A stretch of DNA of 64,000 nt from the NCBI GenBank assembly GCA_026168455.1, contig CM047426.1:77775986-77839985 (forward strand), read 5' to 3'. This document shows positions 47,301-59,500 of this stretch, piece after piece. Under the pieces are notes generated by a model. The model made no database searches. It was not told the origin of the DNA and worked only from the letters and a program-made list of their open reading frames with translations. A program made the translations under genes and the position numbers. Source of the stretch: Theocolax elegans. Taxonomy: Eukaryota > Arthropoda > Insecta > Hymenoptera > Cerocephalidae. The stretch's first letter is position 1, and each line of letters opens with the position of its first letter.

Positions 47301-50300
47301 TTACTGCGAAAGCAGTCATTTTTAAGAGCACTTTAAAGTATTACAATTATATATAAATATATAATTTTTGGTGCCGATAATACTACATTTCTCTATAATT
47401 ATTCTTAAGTGTTTATCCTTTAATTATATTTTTATATTGCTATATTATAAATTTATAATTAATAGTCTATATAATTTATTATTGTAAATGTTTTAGTGAT
47501 CGCTACTAATTTCATTAGTTTCATCATGCAAAAAAGCGATAATTAATTTTTATTAATTTACTACCAAACGTGTTCAACGAAGCAAGAAACACAATTGTGC
47601 CGAAATAATCATTCGAATGAAATATTCATATTTAGAGCCAAAGTTTATTCGTACATTATTTTTTGATAATGCAACAATGAATGTCAAGTTTTTTTTTAAA
47701 TCACTGTTTAAGTATCAATGTTTAGGTATCGGCAAACTAATTCTGATTAAATGACCGTATACTTTCACTAGTTGTCTACCGATATATGCAATATGATCGA
47801 TTAAACAAAAGAAAAAATGAAAATTAAATAATTTTAGTCTTATAAAATTATGTAAAAATATATCAATAAGCGGTTGAATGAATGTCTAGAAAGTTAGCAA
47901 AGTATGTAACTACGAAATAATTAACTCGATCCGAACCAAAGCTGAAAGCGCATGCATGCGTTGTGGGCATACGAGTAATTTAAAAAAATGACTAAAACGT
48001 ATTCAACTTTATTAACTTTTACAAATACTGTAATTTTCCAACAACTGATATATACCGAGTGGATCGAATTAAGTTTCGAACGCACAGTACCGTGTGTATC
48101 GTTAAATCAAACGGATGATTTATATCTTTTTGCGACTGAGCGATGTTTAAGATGAATGAAAAAAAATAAAAAAAAGTGTAAGAAATTAATTAATACTTAT
48201 CCTAAGATTTCTAAAGTAGCATATATGCACGCATGCTTACGTAACGCAGGAAGGTGTATGCTCAGTTTACCTTTAGCACAGTGTCGATCGTCCCTGCGTT
48301 TTCCGGTGACAAAGTTTGCGCTGCCACGGACGTCTGCTTGATCGCAGTAATGGGAATCTAAACGGAATTACAATAGCTGATTTTATCTCGAACAGGATGT
48401 GTATCGATAATGTAAAACCGCGCTCTCGCTGATCTTAAAATTACGATATTAAAAAGCGATAAAATATCAAGGCCGGAGGGAGGTAATTGCGCGCGGTTTA
48501 ACAACAATCTTGTGAGAGAGAATAATTTCTCTTATTTATATACATGTTCTCGAATCTATATCTCGTGCACATTAGTCGCAATCTATAGGTACGGCTACGG
48601 TTCTTTGACATATAATACCCTTCGTAGCAAAAACTGTTATTCGATTTACGTCGATTTACATTACGAAAAAATATTAATTGTTTATAACCACATGAAAATA
48701 ATATATACGCATAAATTAAGAAGATGTTAAATACTACTCGAGGAGCAAGGTCTGGAATGTAAAAATCAATCTGAAAAAATACGTATACGAACATGCGGTA
48801 CTAGACGTTGATTTATATTGCCAAACCATCCAAATATATCTTAGTGTTATATAACTTTATCGAATTCAAGTAACGTCTAAACCGAGGTTAGTGTTACAAA
48901 AAGTAGAGTCATTTTAATTAGGAAAAAAGCTTTTTCTCAAAAAAAAAATATAACCATTTCTACTTGAGTTTTTCTATCAATTATTTTACATGCCGAGAAA
49001 TTACACGAACGCCTGCTCATCAGGTTTTTATAAAAATTTCCAGGAATAATTATAGGATGCATGCTGTAATTTTCTTATAAATCATCCAATATATTGAACA
49101 ATTAAGAACGTCGATTAACGTTAAAAACTCTATTTTTCATCTAAAAAGTACGTAAGTATAATTAAAAAATTGCTCACCTACGTGTCTCCACCTAGATACT
49201 CGCGTGGCTGGTTTATAATTTAAATAATTATCGAATAACGCATACATCCGATTTGTTTTTACTTAGCAGCAGCATCTCGAAGTTACCGAAGAACACAAGG
49301 TTTAATGTAACTCGAGGTTCGCGGTTATTATCGCAATTACCGTAATTACCGTCGGGGTGCAATCGTCGAATGAAACGGCGACGGAACCATAAAAGGCGTT
49401 GCGCGAAACGAGTTTTCGAATATTTATGTATATATGTATAAGTTATGTATCGGTGGCACTACATACTCACGTTAAAAATGCTGTCGATTACCGCTGTGCC
49501 ACTCTGCTGGCGCTTCCCGCGAACTGTCTCGTCATCCTGTGGACACAAGAAATAATATTTTGCAGCTGTTAAATTTGACGGGTACGTTCATATTTTATTT
49601 CCCTATCCCTTAAATTTATATTCCTATATTTTTAGCCCATTGTTTCGGATAAAAGGTTTAACGATACAATACTGCTCGATTACTTTGAATTAATGAGAGA
49701 TTATATATAAATTATGGTATTCGTGCATCTTAATCGTAAGAGCGTGCAATTTTTAAATATAGTATTGCCAATCATGCAATCTGAATGACTTAATAAAGTC
49801 GTTACACGATTTAATACATTTTGATCGGCGCTTTACGAAAATCTGGTGGTTTTAAATTAAATTAATTGGCGTTTGCGACTTGTTCTTTATGTATGAAGAT
49901 TACCAGTAGTTTAAAAAATCATTTTATTATATATGAAAGTGTATCGAGTATTAAAGCATATTATGCATGTAGATATTTCAACATTTTAAAACCAGAAAAA
50001 GTAGTAGTAAATTTTATATTTATTCAATTAATGGTAATTCGTAGTATTACACTGGGATTTATTGAAGATCTTTACGTTTTACTATCGATCATTGCTAAAA
50101 TATGTCCTTCTACTTGTTATTTTTTATAAGCGAAATTTAAGATACATAAAGAAGATACGAAGGACCGAGGAGAGTTGATCTGTTTTGTACACAATTTTTA
50201 AAATTTTTTTAATGACTCATACTTAATTTCTATATGACGTATGTTACTTGTAATAAATATATTACTTAAGATATTTTTAAGGTAAATACTTGTTTCTGTA

Positions 50301-53300
50301 TTAAAGCCGACGAACCAAAATATATTGAACTGAAGGTAATGTTTTGACGCACTTTCTTTATTTTTGTAAAGGTTTTTCAACTGGTTTGACGACCTTGTAT
50401 ATAACTTATATTTATGCTATAGACCTGTTTAACCACTCCAATTTTTTTCACTTTTATATTCGAAAATTTATGACGCAAATTGTCGGTGGCTCGTTTTGTT
50501 ATTATAGCCCGAAAATCAATTTTTTGTTATATTCAAATTCTATTTGTATCACTAAGAGGTTCCGTATTGTACGTTACATAATTATTAAATCCATAATTGC
50601 ACTACTTTATAATTTCGTGATTGGTTTTAAATTACATACCCGAATTTCTTAAGTTATTTTTATCGCTAAGCAATTTTGCGCATTCAATTAAATGGCTTAG
50701 CCCCTTTTAAAGATTATTATCAAATCGTTTTCATCATCTCACGTATGTAATTGACCTATAGGTCACTTTTGTATAGTTCGATCAATCTCGAGGACTCTTT
50801 GTACATTCAGAATTTTTTCGCGTACATATACTTCATTGTCATCAGTCATTTTTTTCCATTACAATTAATTCGACCCTATATCTATATGTATTATATAAGA
50901 CTGTGCAATCAATTCCAAAACAATTATTTATGTATTAAAGAATGCTATTAATTTTATCGATTGGTTTGCCGATTAAAATAAAGTTATATTAATTAATAAT
51001 TTTTTATTATTTATCGATAGATATTATTATAGTTGAACATTCAATCATCAATATATGGACATCTATTACCCCGTAATATATTTATTTATCAAATAAATAA
51101 TCAAATAGATGAACTATTCTGATAGTTATTTTATTATTTAATTTTTATATAAATATGATATTATCATCTTTATGAATTATTAATATATAACGAGACGTCA
51201 AATAATAGAAATTTCGCAACTTTCTGAAACTTATTAGAAACCGAGTTTTTAAAATGAGATTTTGAATATCCAAATGAGATTAGCATAGCTTAATAGACAG
51301 GTGTTGATGGAAGAACCTGCTCAAGAAAGTGTAAATGATCTTATTTTTATTTGACGAGATCGGTCAAGATTAAAATTGCGAAGTTTAATTTGATATTTGT
51401 TAGATAAATGGCGACTGAACGATGCTAATATAAGAAGTTCAAATAGCTTCAGGTATAAATTTCAAATGTTAATTCTCTAGTTTGACTATAAGATTGGCTA
51501 TCAATTCAATATTAATACTTTCGATTTAAAAAAGAAATTAAAGTAAAAGTGATGATTGTGGAACCCATTTTCAAAATGTATCGAAATCATTTAGATTGCA
51601 CAATTGCGTAGTCCGCTTGATTATTTACAGTTAAATATTTTCACGTTAAAATGAAAAATAATTTTCCTTTTTCTTCCTTTAGCTTCATCAAATCGAGAAA
51701 ATGTATATTACAATCTTTAATACATATGTTTCTCTACTTGAACATTTTTTGATTATTATAATTAACATTTTCTTTATCCAATTAATATTTATAAATAAGT
51801 ACATGATTAAACGTAGATGAGTTTTCAGTTAATCAGCTGATCTAAGTATTATAATGTATAACAGCATACAATTCAAATAATAGTCCACATTTAACGATCG
51901 AATACTTTTGCTTTATAGGTAAAACTGTATGAATAATTTATGAAACAGAAATATTAATCTAATAAAAATATGAGTACTGCCAATAAATTATCACAGCATT
52001 AAAACTCATTAAGCAACGAAATAAAATTTGTTAGCTGAATGTTACTGATGATCATAAATTATTAAGAAGTATTGCAGGTGAATTTTTAAAATGCATAATA
52101 CAGCGGTATTTAAACTCCTTTTTGAAACCATTTCCCAACAAACGTGACTTGTTTAATGAGTCTACTAAAGCATTAGCAGTAGTAAAAAGTTGTAACAGTA
52201 TTAGTATTCACGAGGATGTGCCTATTTAAATGAATCCGCGTGAAAATAGACCAGATGTTCGAGATTCCTTTGTTGCGTTTTTTATTTTTCAGAAACGCGT
52301 TATCTCATCGTCACGCCCAGCGATCAGGGGTGTTATAATACTCTTTTAAAAGTTACACCGAGTGCACATCATTTTTTTGCTTGCTTTACGAACTTTTAGC
52401 TAAATTGCATTCTTCTTACAGCAAACACTTTTTTATATAAATCTACTCAATCGTTGATCAATATTGATGGAATTGATGAGCTTAATTAATATACTGTATG
52501 AGTTGGGAATCTACTTGTAAAAAGACGTCTTGGCAAAAGATTGTTTATATATATTGAATACCAAACACGTCCGTGTAAAGCGACCTAAACAAAAAAATAT
52601 CGATTTATGAAAGGACTAATTAGTAAAAGTACAAATGATAGTATTGCATCGTCCATACTAATGGTTGTATTATTTAACACCGCGTACATCGAAATAGACG
52701 TAAAGTAATAGTTGCCACTACTTTTTTTCTCTCAATTTGCGGTCGCAGAAATTGATAGGAGAATTCCGTTTAAGAAAAACAATGTACATTTTTTAAGGTT
52801 ATAATACCAATAAAAATGTTTAAACCTTGTACTACTGGATCGTTACGAGTGTAAGTATATGACATTAACCCGATCTTACAAAATAAATGTTGCGCCTGCA
52901 TCGAAACGCTATACTATCTCGATCTAAACGAACTAGGTCAAAATTAATACAATTTCAGCTTGACTCGGTAGTCATCACGATCTAAGAGCAATACATCAAA
53001 ACCAGTCGAGAGTAAGGTTGATAATTGACCAACGTCGATTCACTATGGTTTTTGCTACCTGTATACAACGCGGGAGAATTCTTCGTGCGATCGCGGCTGT
53101 AATACAGCTGATTTTGCCTTCCTCGCGTCCCTCGGACAGCTAAGTTAATAAAAATTTATAAGCAAAGATGAGGATTGCCTTTTTATTCGGTCAACCGCCC
53201 GATATAAATGGCTCGACAATGAGTGAGTGACATTGCAAAAGCTACCTTATAATGGTAACGCTTAATTATGGCGTTGGAGAAAATCTGCCAATAAAAATTA

Positions 53301-55059
53301 GTCCAACTGTTTACTTTCGAGCCTACCGCGTGAGTGTACAATGGTTGATTGACTGTACGATTCAACGCCGGCATTTATTTCATGCACAATGATGCTCGAA
53401 CATTCTCCGCGAATTACGTAGCGTTTTCGATGTTATCTGGCTTTATTCGATTATTATTACATGCCAGACTGAAGATAGAGAAGGTATATATGACTCATAG
53501 GTGCAATAGGTCACTCGGAATGTATTCATCGCCGTATTTAGAAGTCATTTGCCGATTTATACGACTAGCTTTTTCAAACCCCTCGAGTAACGTTCGAGCG
53601 ATGTTTTATAGCAACTTCAGATATTAATCAATTTAGAGTGCTGATATTTTTAACATAATTTTAGAGATGAATTTATATTTCCATGTAACACGCGGTGGTA
53701 AGATCTACGATATTATATATATATATATATGTACAGTATTTTTTTACTTTTATTTTATACAATAATTACGTAAATACCTACATACAGTTTATTGTAATAT
53801 ACCGTAAAATTTTAATTATTAAGTGCTATTTCTGCAGGTATTATATAAAAAAATTATTTATCATCAAATCATAACCAACATTTTTATCGAATTCTTCGTC
53901 AAAAAGTGTTAACAATACACATGCAGTTTAATAAAAAAAATTCGCATTTTGTTGCTAAATTTTAGAAAATTGAATGAAATCAGATTTACAACAGCTGTTA
54001 TGATGAAATTTTTTTGCGCTATTACGGTAGCATTAAGATGTTGCGTAAGATAAAACTTTACAATTTTTGACTTTATAATATATGTATAATTGCAACATTA
54101 CTAAGATAGCCATTTATTTAACGATATCATAATCTGTTCTACAAACTAGAATAAAAATATAATTTTACGGAAAGCGAATTTTACTACGTACATTACTTTC
54201 ACTATATATATGCGAGTTTCAACCTGTATCATCATCTACCAGTTAGTAATATCGTTCGGGCTACTTTGTTGTAAAATTGCACGGAAAGTGCCAGAATAAT
54301 ATTGCTCTGATAAAGATAAATTACTAATATTCGATGGCCATTGATCTTCGTTTAAACATAATATTAATTTAAAAATAAAAAATCTATGTATCATTAACCT
54401 CATCAAAGTAATATACAATATGTATAATATCGAAGCTATAGATTTTTTACATCTGCTTTATGTAATTCACAAGGAATATCTATTGTGCATATATGCACGT
54501 ACAAAAGTGTTCTTCAGCTATTGTTTTCTAAATTTTATCAGTGCACGGTACCCTATAAATCATTTTCATTAGAGTATAGATCGGTAATGTACTATACGAG
54601 GGTTCCAAATTGATTTTGCATTTAAATTAACTAAAAATTTGATGCGATAAACGCATTTTCAATTTGAAAGGAAACCCACATTCACGTAAGTATAGAATTA
54701 TCTACTGTTAAAAATTGAACAACCACAATGACACAATAGTACGTTATAACAATTCCTTTTTACAATATACGTGACTGACATCATCGCGTTAAACTAGACC
54801 AAGCGATTCTTTTGTGACGATCGCAGCTATTTTCAAAGGACGCGAGTCGCATCGACAATTCTTTTTTTTTTCAATACGTGAACCCGCATACGCTTTCACT
54901 TTTCCGATGCTTTACACGTGAAATCTCGCGTATATGTACGTACTAAAATTTTTGAGGATATGTACTCACATGTACTCGAAGCTCGATTTCGCGCGGCAAG
55001 GCGCGGCTCTTTGTAAAAGCGAGCAGAGTGAGAGTATCGAGTAGGTGGAAGAGCAACAT
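43916..55059 (-). CDS. Gene C: secreted Arg/Gln-rich protein, 5 exons, 376 aa
   Basis: CDS = complement of join(43916-44343, 45838-46297, 48271-48357, 49471-49536, 54970-55059). All junctions are GT-AG and in phase. Residues 1-22 are a signal peptide (MLLFHLLDTLTLLAFTKSRA). A furin-type RGKR at 36-39 is followed by QQSGTAVIDSIFN. Exons 3 and 4 start IPITAIKQTSV and IPVTTLEAVSKLIKN. Residues 127-170 form an Arg/Gln/Glu-rich helical or coiled-coil stretch (RRRDEIRRHFEIQREQQRR). Then come FRDPFGFNAIAKWVV, a Gly/His stretch, a Ser/Thr run and a Lys-rich tail with VDEGLNPFVWPNWFG. I do not recognise a family. Shared junctions suggest a diverged paralogue of gene A. Introns are 5.4, 1.1, 2.0 and 1.5 kb. 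Confidence 0.8.
45838..46297 (-). CDS. Gene C exon 4
   Basis: This exon has 460 nt and is GC-richer than its flanks: acceptor CTATTCCATCAG, donor CACCAAG before GTGAGT. It holds the third IPx(S/T)x start, the Arg/Gln coiled-coil region and GHAGHGDGHVYQYFDQQ. It enters in phase 0 and leaves in phase 1. Confidence 0.85.
46331..46361 (-). repeat. CT-rich tract upstream of the exon 4 acceptor
   Basis: GA repeats on the plus strand read as a long CT tract on the transcribed strand, 34-64 nt before the exon 4 acceptor of gene C. It may act as an extended pyrimidine tract or a GAGA-factor site. Confidence 0.6.
48271..48357 (-). CDS. Gene C exon 3
   Basis: This exon has 87 nt, phase 0-0: acceptor AATTCCGTTTAG, donor CTAAAG before GTAAAC. 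It codes for IPITAIKQTSVAAQTLSPEN and AGTIDTVLK. It can be skipped without a frameshift, which would join IFN directly to IPVTTLEAV. Confidence 0.8.
49471..49536 (-). CDS. Gene C exon 2
   Basis: This exon has 66 nt, phase 0-0: acceptor CTTGTGTCCACAG, donor TTTAAC before GTGAGT. It codes for DDETVRGKRQQSGTAVIDSI and FN, including the furin-type RGKR. Confidence 0.8.
49537..54969. other. Gene C intron 1 (5.4 kb)
   Basis: This is AT-rich, with a TA repeat near 53,715-53,731 and a somewhat GC-richer segment at 52,900-53,630. Open frames of 60-102 codons occur on both strands (for example 50,344-50,652) but none shows a domain or a convincing splice partner. Confidence 0.45.
54970..55059 (-). CDS. 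Gene C exon 1 (signal peptide)
   Basis: The ATG at 55059 opens MLLFHLLDTLTLLAFTKSRA, then LPREIELRVH, up to a strong donor (CAT before GTGAGT). It is phase 0, matching exon 2. A longer frame over the same bases on this strand lacks a signal peptide and a matching donor phase. Confidence 0.75.
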
Positions 55060-55161
55060 AAGCCGTTGAACCAAGTATCGAACGAACACAAGTGAACTTG
55101 ATCAATGTATTAACGAACCCGTCATGTGTACACGGATATTTATCATTTTCGATTTCTAGAA

Positions 55162-55239
55162 TTACATTATAATAATTAATTTAAAGGATGCTCAATTCTC
55201 TTACATTATAATAATTAATTTAAAGGATGCTCAATTCTC
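55162..55239. repeat. Perfect 39-bp tandem duplication upstream of gene C
   Basis: Two identical adjacent 39-bp copies (55162-55200 and 55201-55239) begin ttacattataataattaatt. They lie 103-180 bp upstream of the gene C ATG, so within its likely promoter. Identity implies a recent event. Confidence 0.95.
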
Positions 55240-56402
55240 CTTAATTAAGATGAAGAATAAAAACTACTGACTATGCAAAATATTTTAATAATTCTAATAT
55301 ATAGTTTCAATGTATAAAGACTAGCTCATTAGATTAATACATTTTATTTCTCTTATATCATTTATTACGAAAATTTCGTAATATTATATTACATTTATAC
55401 AATAAATTAATTAACTCGCTATAAAATTACAGTTTACTATGTATGCTAATATTTTCCCGTACATATTTTAATTATACCAAATTTTGAAACGTTTAATGCG
55501 AAGATCGAATTATTCAACGATAAATGTCAATACGAAATATATAAAATTTCTCGTCATAAAATCATTAGAAAATCAATTAAAACTAAAGGTAAGCGAAATT
55601 AATTTCTTCTTATTCTAATTTAATCAATTAAAAAATAGCGACCGGTTGTAAATTTAAGCTATCTATACAAAAAAAAACTTGTTTATATATATATATTTAC
55701 AAAATAACGTTCATTACAGTGTGGACACGGTGATACAACCGGTTAATTGAAAGTTTAAAATATTTCCTTCTGATTGATGATTTACAGCAAACATTAATTG
55801 GTTTAGTTGTAATAAAACAATATTATATAATAAAAAAAATGTATCAGTTAGGATTGTTCTCATAAATCTTTTTTCACATATTTCAATCTGAAAAAGATAT
55901 CCACATATGCTTTTATATAAGTATAGCAGATTCTATTCAGTTTTTCTATAAATCTTCAGTGAATTTTAGTCTAACTAAATGATATAATATATATAATAAA
56001 CAATAATAATAAATATGTAATATCAATATACTTGAATTCCTTACATCACATGTAAAATATGGAGTGGAATCCATTGTAGAACTATGTTAATGAATTTAAA
56101 ATCAAATATTTATAATATGATTCATAAAGCGAACATTGTATAGCCAGCTATATCTTGACGATGGAATTACGCAATTTTCAAGTAGATCAAGTAAATATAT
56201 AGCGAGACCTTGCTACACCTAATCAACTGTTGGCGCACTTTTTGTCAAACTCATCATCTTAACGCAATGAAAACACATACCTAAGATACTCATTTCATCT
56301 TTATACTTGATATCTCTCATTATTTATATAGGCAAGTGCAGCTCTGTATCTCGTACCAGACAGTATCAGTATACTTGTAAAAAAAAGCTAACGCAGATTA
56401 TC

Positions 56403-56498
56403 ATGTCCGTGATTCGAATATGCAAAGCCCTCGAGATGCTTCGTCGAGGCGCGGTCTCGAACTTGACCCAGAAAATATATCCGAGGAAGTGTTGGTAG
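56403..56498 (+). CDS. Possible first coding exon or micro-ORF, 31 aa
   Basis: The ORF starts MSVIRICKALEMLRRGAVSN, then LTQKIYPRKCW, and ends in TAG. The start is Arg-rich and amphipathic, as in mitochondrial targeting peptides. A TCAGT initiator (56366-56370) and a TTATATAG box (about 56,324) lie upstream, but their spacing (about 43 bp) is longer than usual. A possible donor, GTAGGA, overlaps the stop. No downstream exon was found in the window. Confidence 0.2.
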   Translation: MSVIRICKALEMLRRGAVSNLTQKIYPRKCW

Positions 56499-56580
56499 GA
56501 GGAGCGAAAGTGAAAGAGGAGGGTCCCCGTCGTGCCTACACACACGAGCGCGGATCTACCGAGGCATAAACCGACGATTA

Positions 56581-56591
56581 CGCGCGCGCGC
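56581..56591. repeat. (CG)n alternating tract
   Basis: Eleven bases of strictly alternating C and G lie in an AT-rich genome. It is a potential Z-DNA site in a GC-richer island. Confidence 0.8.
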
Positions 56592-59500
56592 CTTGTTTTT
56601 CTTACACTTTTTTTTTCCACTTCTCTTCTCTTTCTCGAGGTGTAATAGCGAAATTTTTCTTCTATGGCCCGGGTCGTGGTTTAGGCAACCGCGGCAATAC
56701 CATAACGATTTGACCCGCATTTTTCAGTTACAACCAATGCATTGGAGACCTTGGCGATATTATGTGTATATATATCTATATTCGGTTAAGCCATAAGCCA
56801 TTAGTCGCGGGTAAAACAGATTATTCTAAGAGAGTTACGTGCGCGAGGTGTTTACTGGACGGAAATTTCAAATTGCGAAAAATTTACGCTCAAACGGGGT
56901 TGAATTTTATGGGTAAATCGTGGTATCGAAAATTTTGATCAACTCTTTATACACGCTTGGCTCTTTTATCCCACATTTTTTTTAAACTGTAAACTTACTT
57001 TTTTATTAAACGAACATGTATGTACATACGGACTTGAATTTTTCGTTACGTTATTTTAAACTCAAAAATTCTATAAATCTTTCTCTTACATTGTTTTCGT
57101 ATAAAATTTCTACTAGGCTATCTACAAAATTATTATTTTTACGCTGTTTCGACACTTACAATTTTCTTAGGTAAAAAAGTATATACAATAAATTTTCGAA
57201 AAACCTTTCCAATCAATATAGTTCTGAATTCTTTGCTGTATTATAAAAAAATTCAAAATTTTTCTTTTACGCTGTTAAAGCAAATACATTTACAATCCCG
57301 CATATCTTTTGCAACGCAACTTTCATTTGAAATAGGTGACGTTTGTAGTATCTTGGACGAGTAAAATATCATACACCTAACTGGCATGAAATTACTTGGT
57401 TTCATTCGTGAAGATTAGCACGCTCGGTGTACACATGTTTAAAACTACAAATGTGTATTATGGAGAAAATTCGATTGTTACTGCGTCCTTATAAATGTAT
57501 ATTTAAAAAATACATTCAAACCTATCGTTGACAAAATTAATACCGCTTGAACGATACTGTTTGAATATACTTATTCATTAATAATTGAATATATTCATAT
57601 AACACATTACTTTAATTAACCCAAGTAATAATAATATACCCTAATTAAATAAGTTTTTAATTGTTAAATTAAGAGTTACTATTATAGTGTTTATAAAATA
57701 ATATTATTAATTGCGATTATAAAGTGTTTTAATTAATAATGAAGCGTATAATTATTTTAATAGCTAGCTGAATTATTCGTTAACTCCGAGAGAAAATATT
57801 GTCAATTATTACATCTAAGTAACAATCCATTTATCTTTAACCTGAGAAAATGAAGATACGTAAAAAAAAGGAGAGGCTTACATATTGCACGTGCATATAT
57901 TCATACCGTACACGTGTACGACTCCTTTTTGAAGTGACGTATTTTTTTTCCACTGGGCTCTGCGGTTTGCGAAACCTCGAGAGTGAACGATTTATGTGTA
58001 TCGGCAGGTTTCCACTGTACATACGCGCCCGAGCATATTTTGCTCTCTCGAAGGATGAGTGCGAAGGATGGGACATTAATTGCGAATTTACGAGGGCACC
58101 CGGACTTTTCGAAAGCGAATTTCGACGTGGTTTTTGCGCGTATGTATTTATACATTTATACCTGTAGACCCATACGCTCATGTAAATATACTCGAGGACG
58201 CTGCAATGCTTATTATTGTCGATCGATTTCGCCGCAACATGCGGGATTTCGCCGGTCGATTTCACGCTGACAAAATTGACAAACCAGATGGATTTTCTCA
58301 GGCGGATCGGTAACGCCGATGTAAATTCTTTTTTTTTTGTTACTTTGCTCCCTCGAGATTGGTGTATATTACGTTGATTGACTTTATCCGCAATATTCAT
58401 AGGGTATTTGTATGAAAAGATGGAATAAAATATATATGTTTAACCATATTTATTGCGTCCGTTTATATATGTTTATAAATTTATTAACGAAAAATGTTTT
58501 ATGGCCGATAATAAAATCGAACGTTTTATCCAAGACTGATTGAGTCATGCATAAGTATAGTTTTTATTGATAGATTTACTTATAGAGTATAAGACTTTCT
58601 GCATAACCATATATCAACGGATTTTAGGCTTCGCGCTGTTACACCAACGAACTGAAATTCTGCAAGAATTTAAATTTCTCAAGATTCTTCTACGCATCTA
58701 TAATTGTGTCGAGAGTAAATAAAAATAAAAATTAAAATACTCGTAACTTTTGTTGCAGATGTTTTTAATATTTACATGACTTTTTCTCTTAAAATGATGA
58801 TATTGTATTGTAGATGTATGTTGTTTTCCATTCAATAATAAAATAATTTTTTTTATTTTATTATTTCTTTATGGTATAAGAAATGTAGTAAGTAAATTCA
58901 TATCTGGAGTAGAATCTATGCAGATCAATTCCTCAGATAAATATCAGCCTTTACAAATTTTTAAACCGGCGTTACGCAAGACTTTTAAGAGTTATCGCGT
59001 TTGAAAAACGATTCTATACGCAAATGTGTGAAAATACAAATAAAAAAAGTTTCTTAGCCAACTATGAAGAAGTTATTAAATATAAATTAAAGCGCATAAA
59101 AACAAAACGTTAATTATAAAACATTTTAATACGATAATTAATTATTAAAGAAATTAAGTTACGTAGGCAGTACATCATCAATATATGCAAGAGCTGATCA
59201 TTAAGAAAGCATTTTTTTTCTTTTTACAAAAGTGAAATATGAAATCTTGAAATAAATTATGAATTTATGCAAAATAAAGTAGTTACACAATGCGTAAAAT
59301 TCAAGATGCTCGTGCATCAACAATCTATAAAAAGCAACTTAAAACGAACACTTTTGAATTAAATAAATATTCAAACAAATCAGGTTATACCTCATTTTAT
59401 GTAGTAAATTTAAAACCTTACCGAAATGTATGCATATAAAATTGTCGATTAACATGGCTAAATATTCAAAACGCATAAAACCGAAAATCACAGATTGAAA

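Noticed and set aside
57837..58400. 187-codon minus-strand frame overlapping several plus-strand frames
   Set aside because: Open frames occur on both strands at once in a GC-richer patch, with no domain and low-complexity ends. This fits composition rather than coding.
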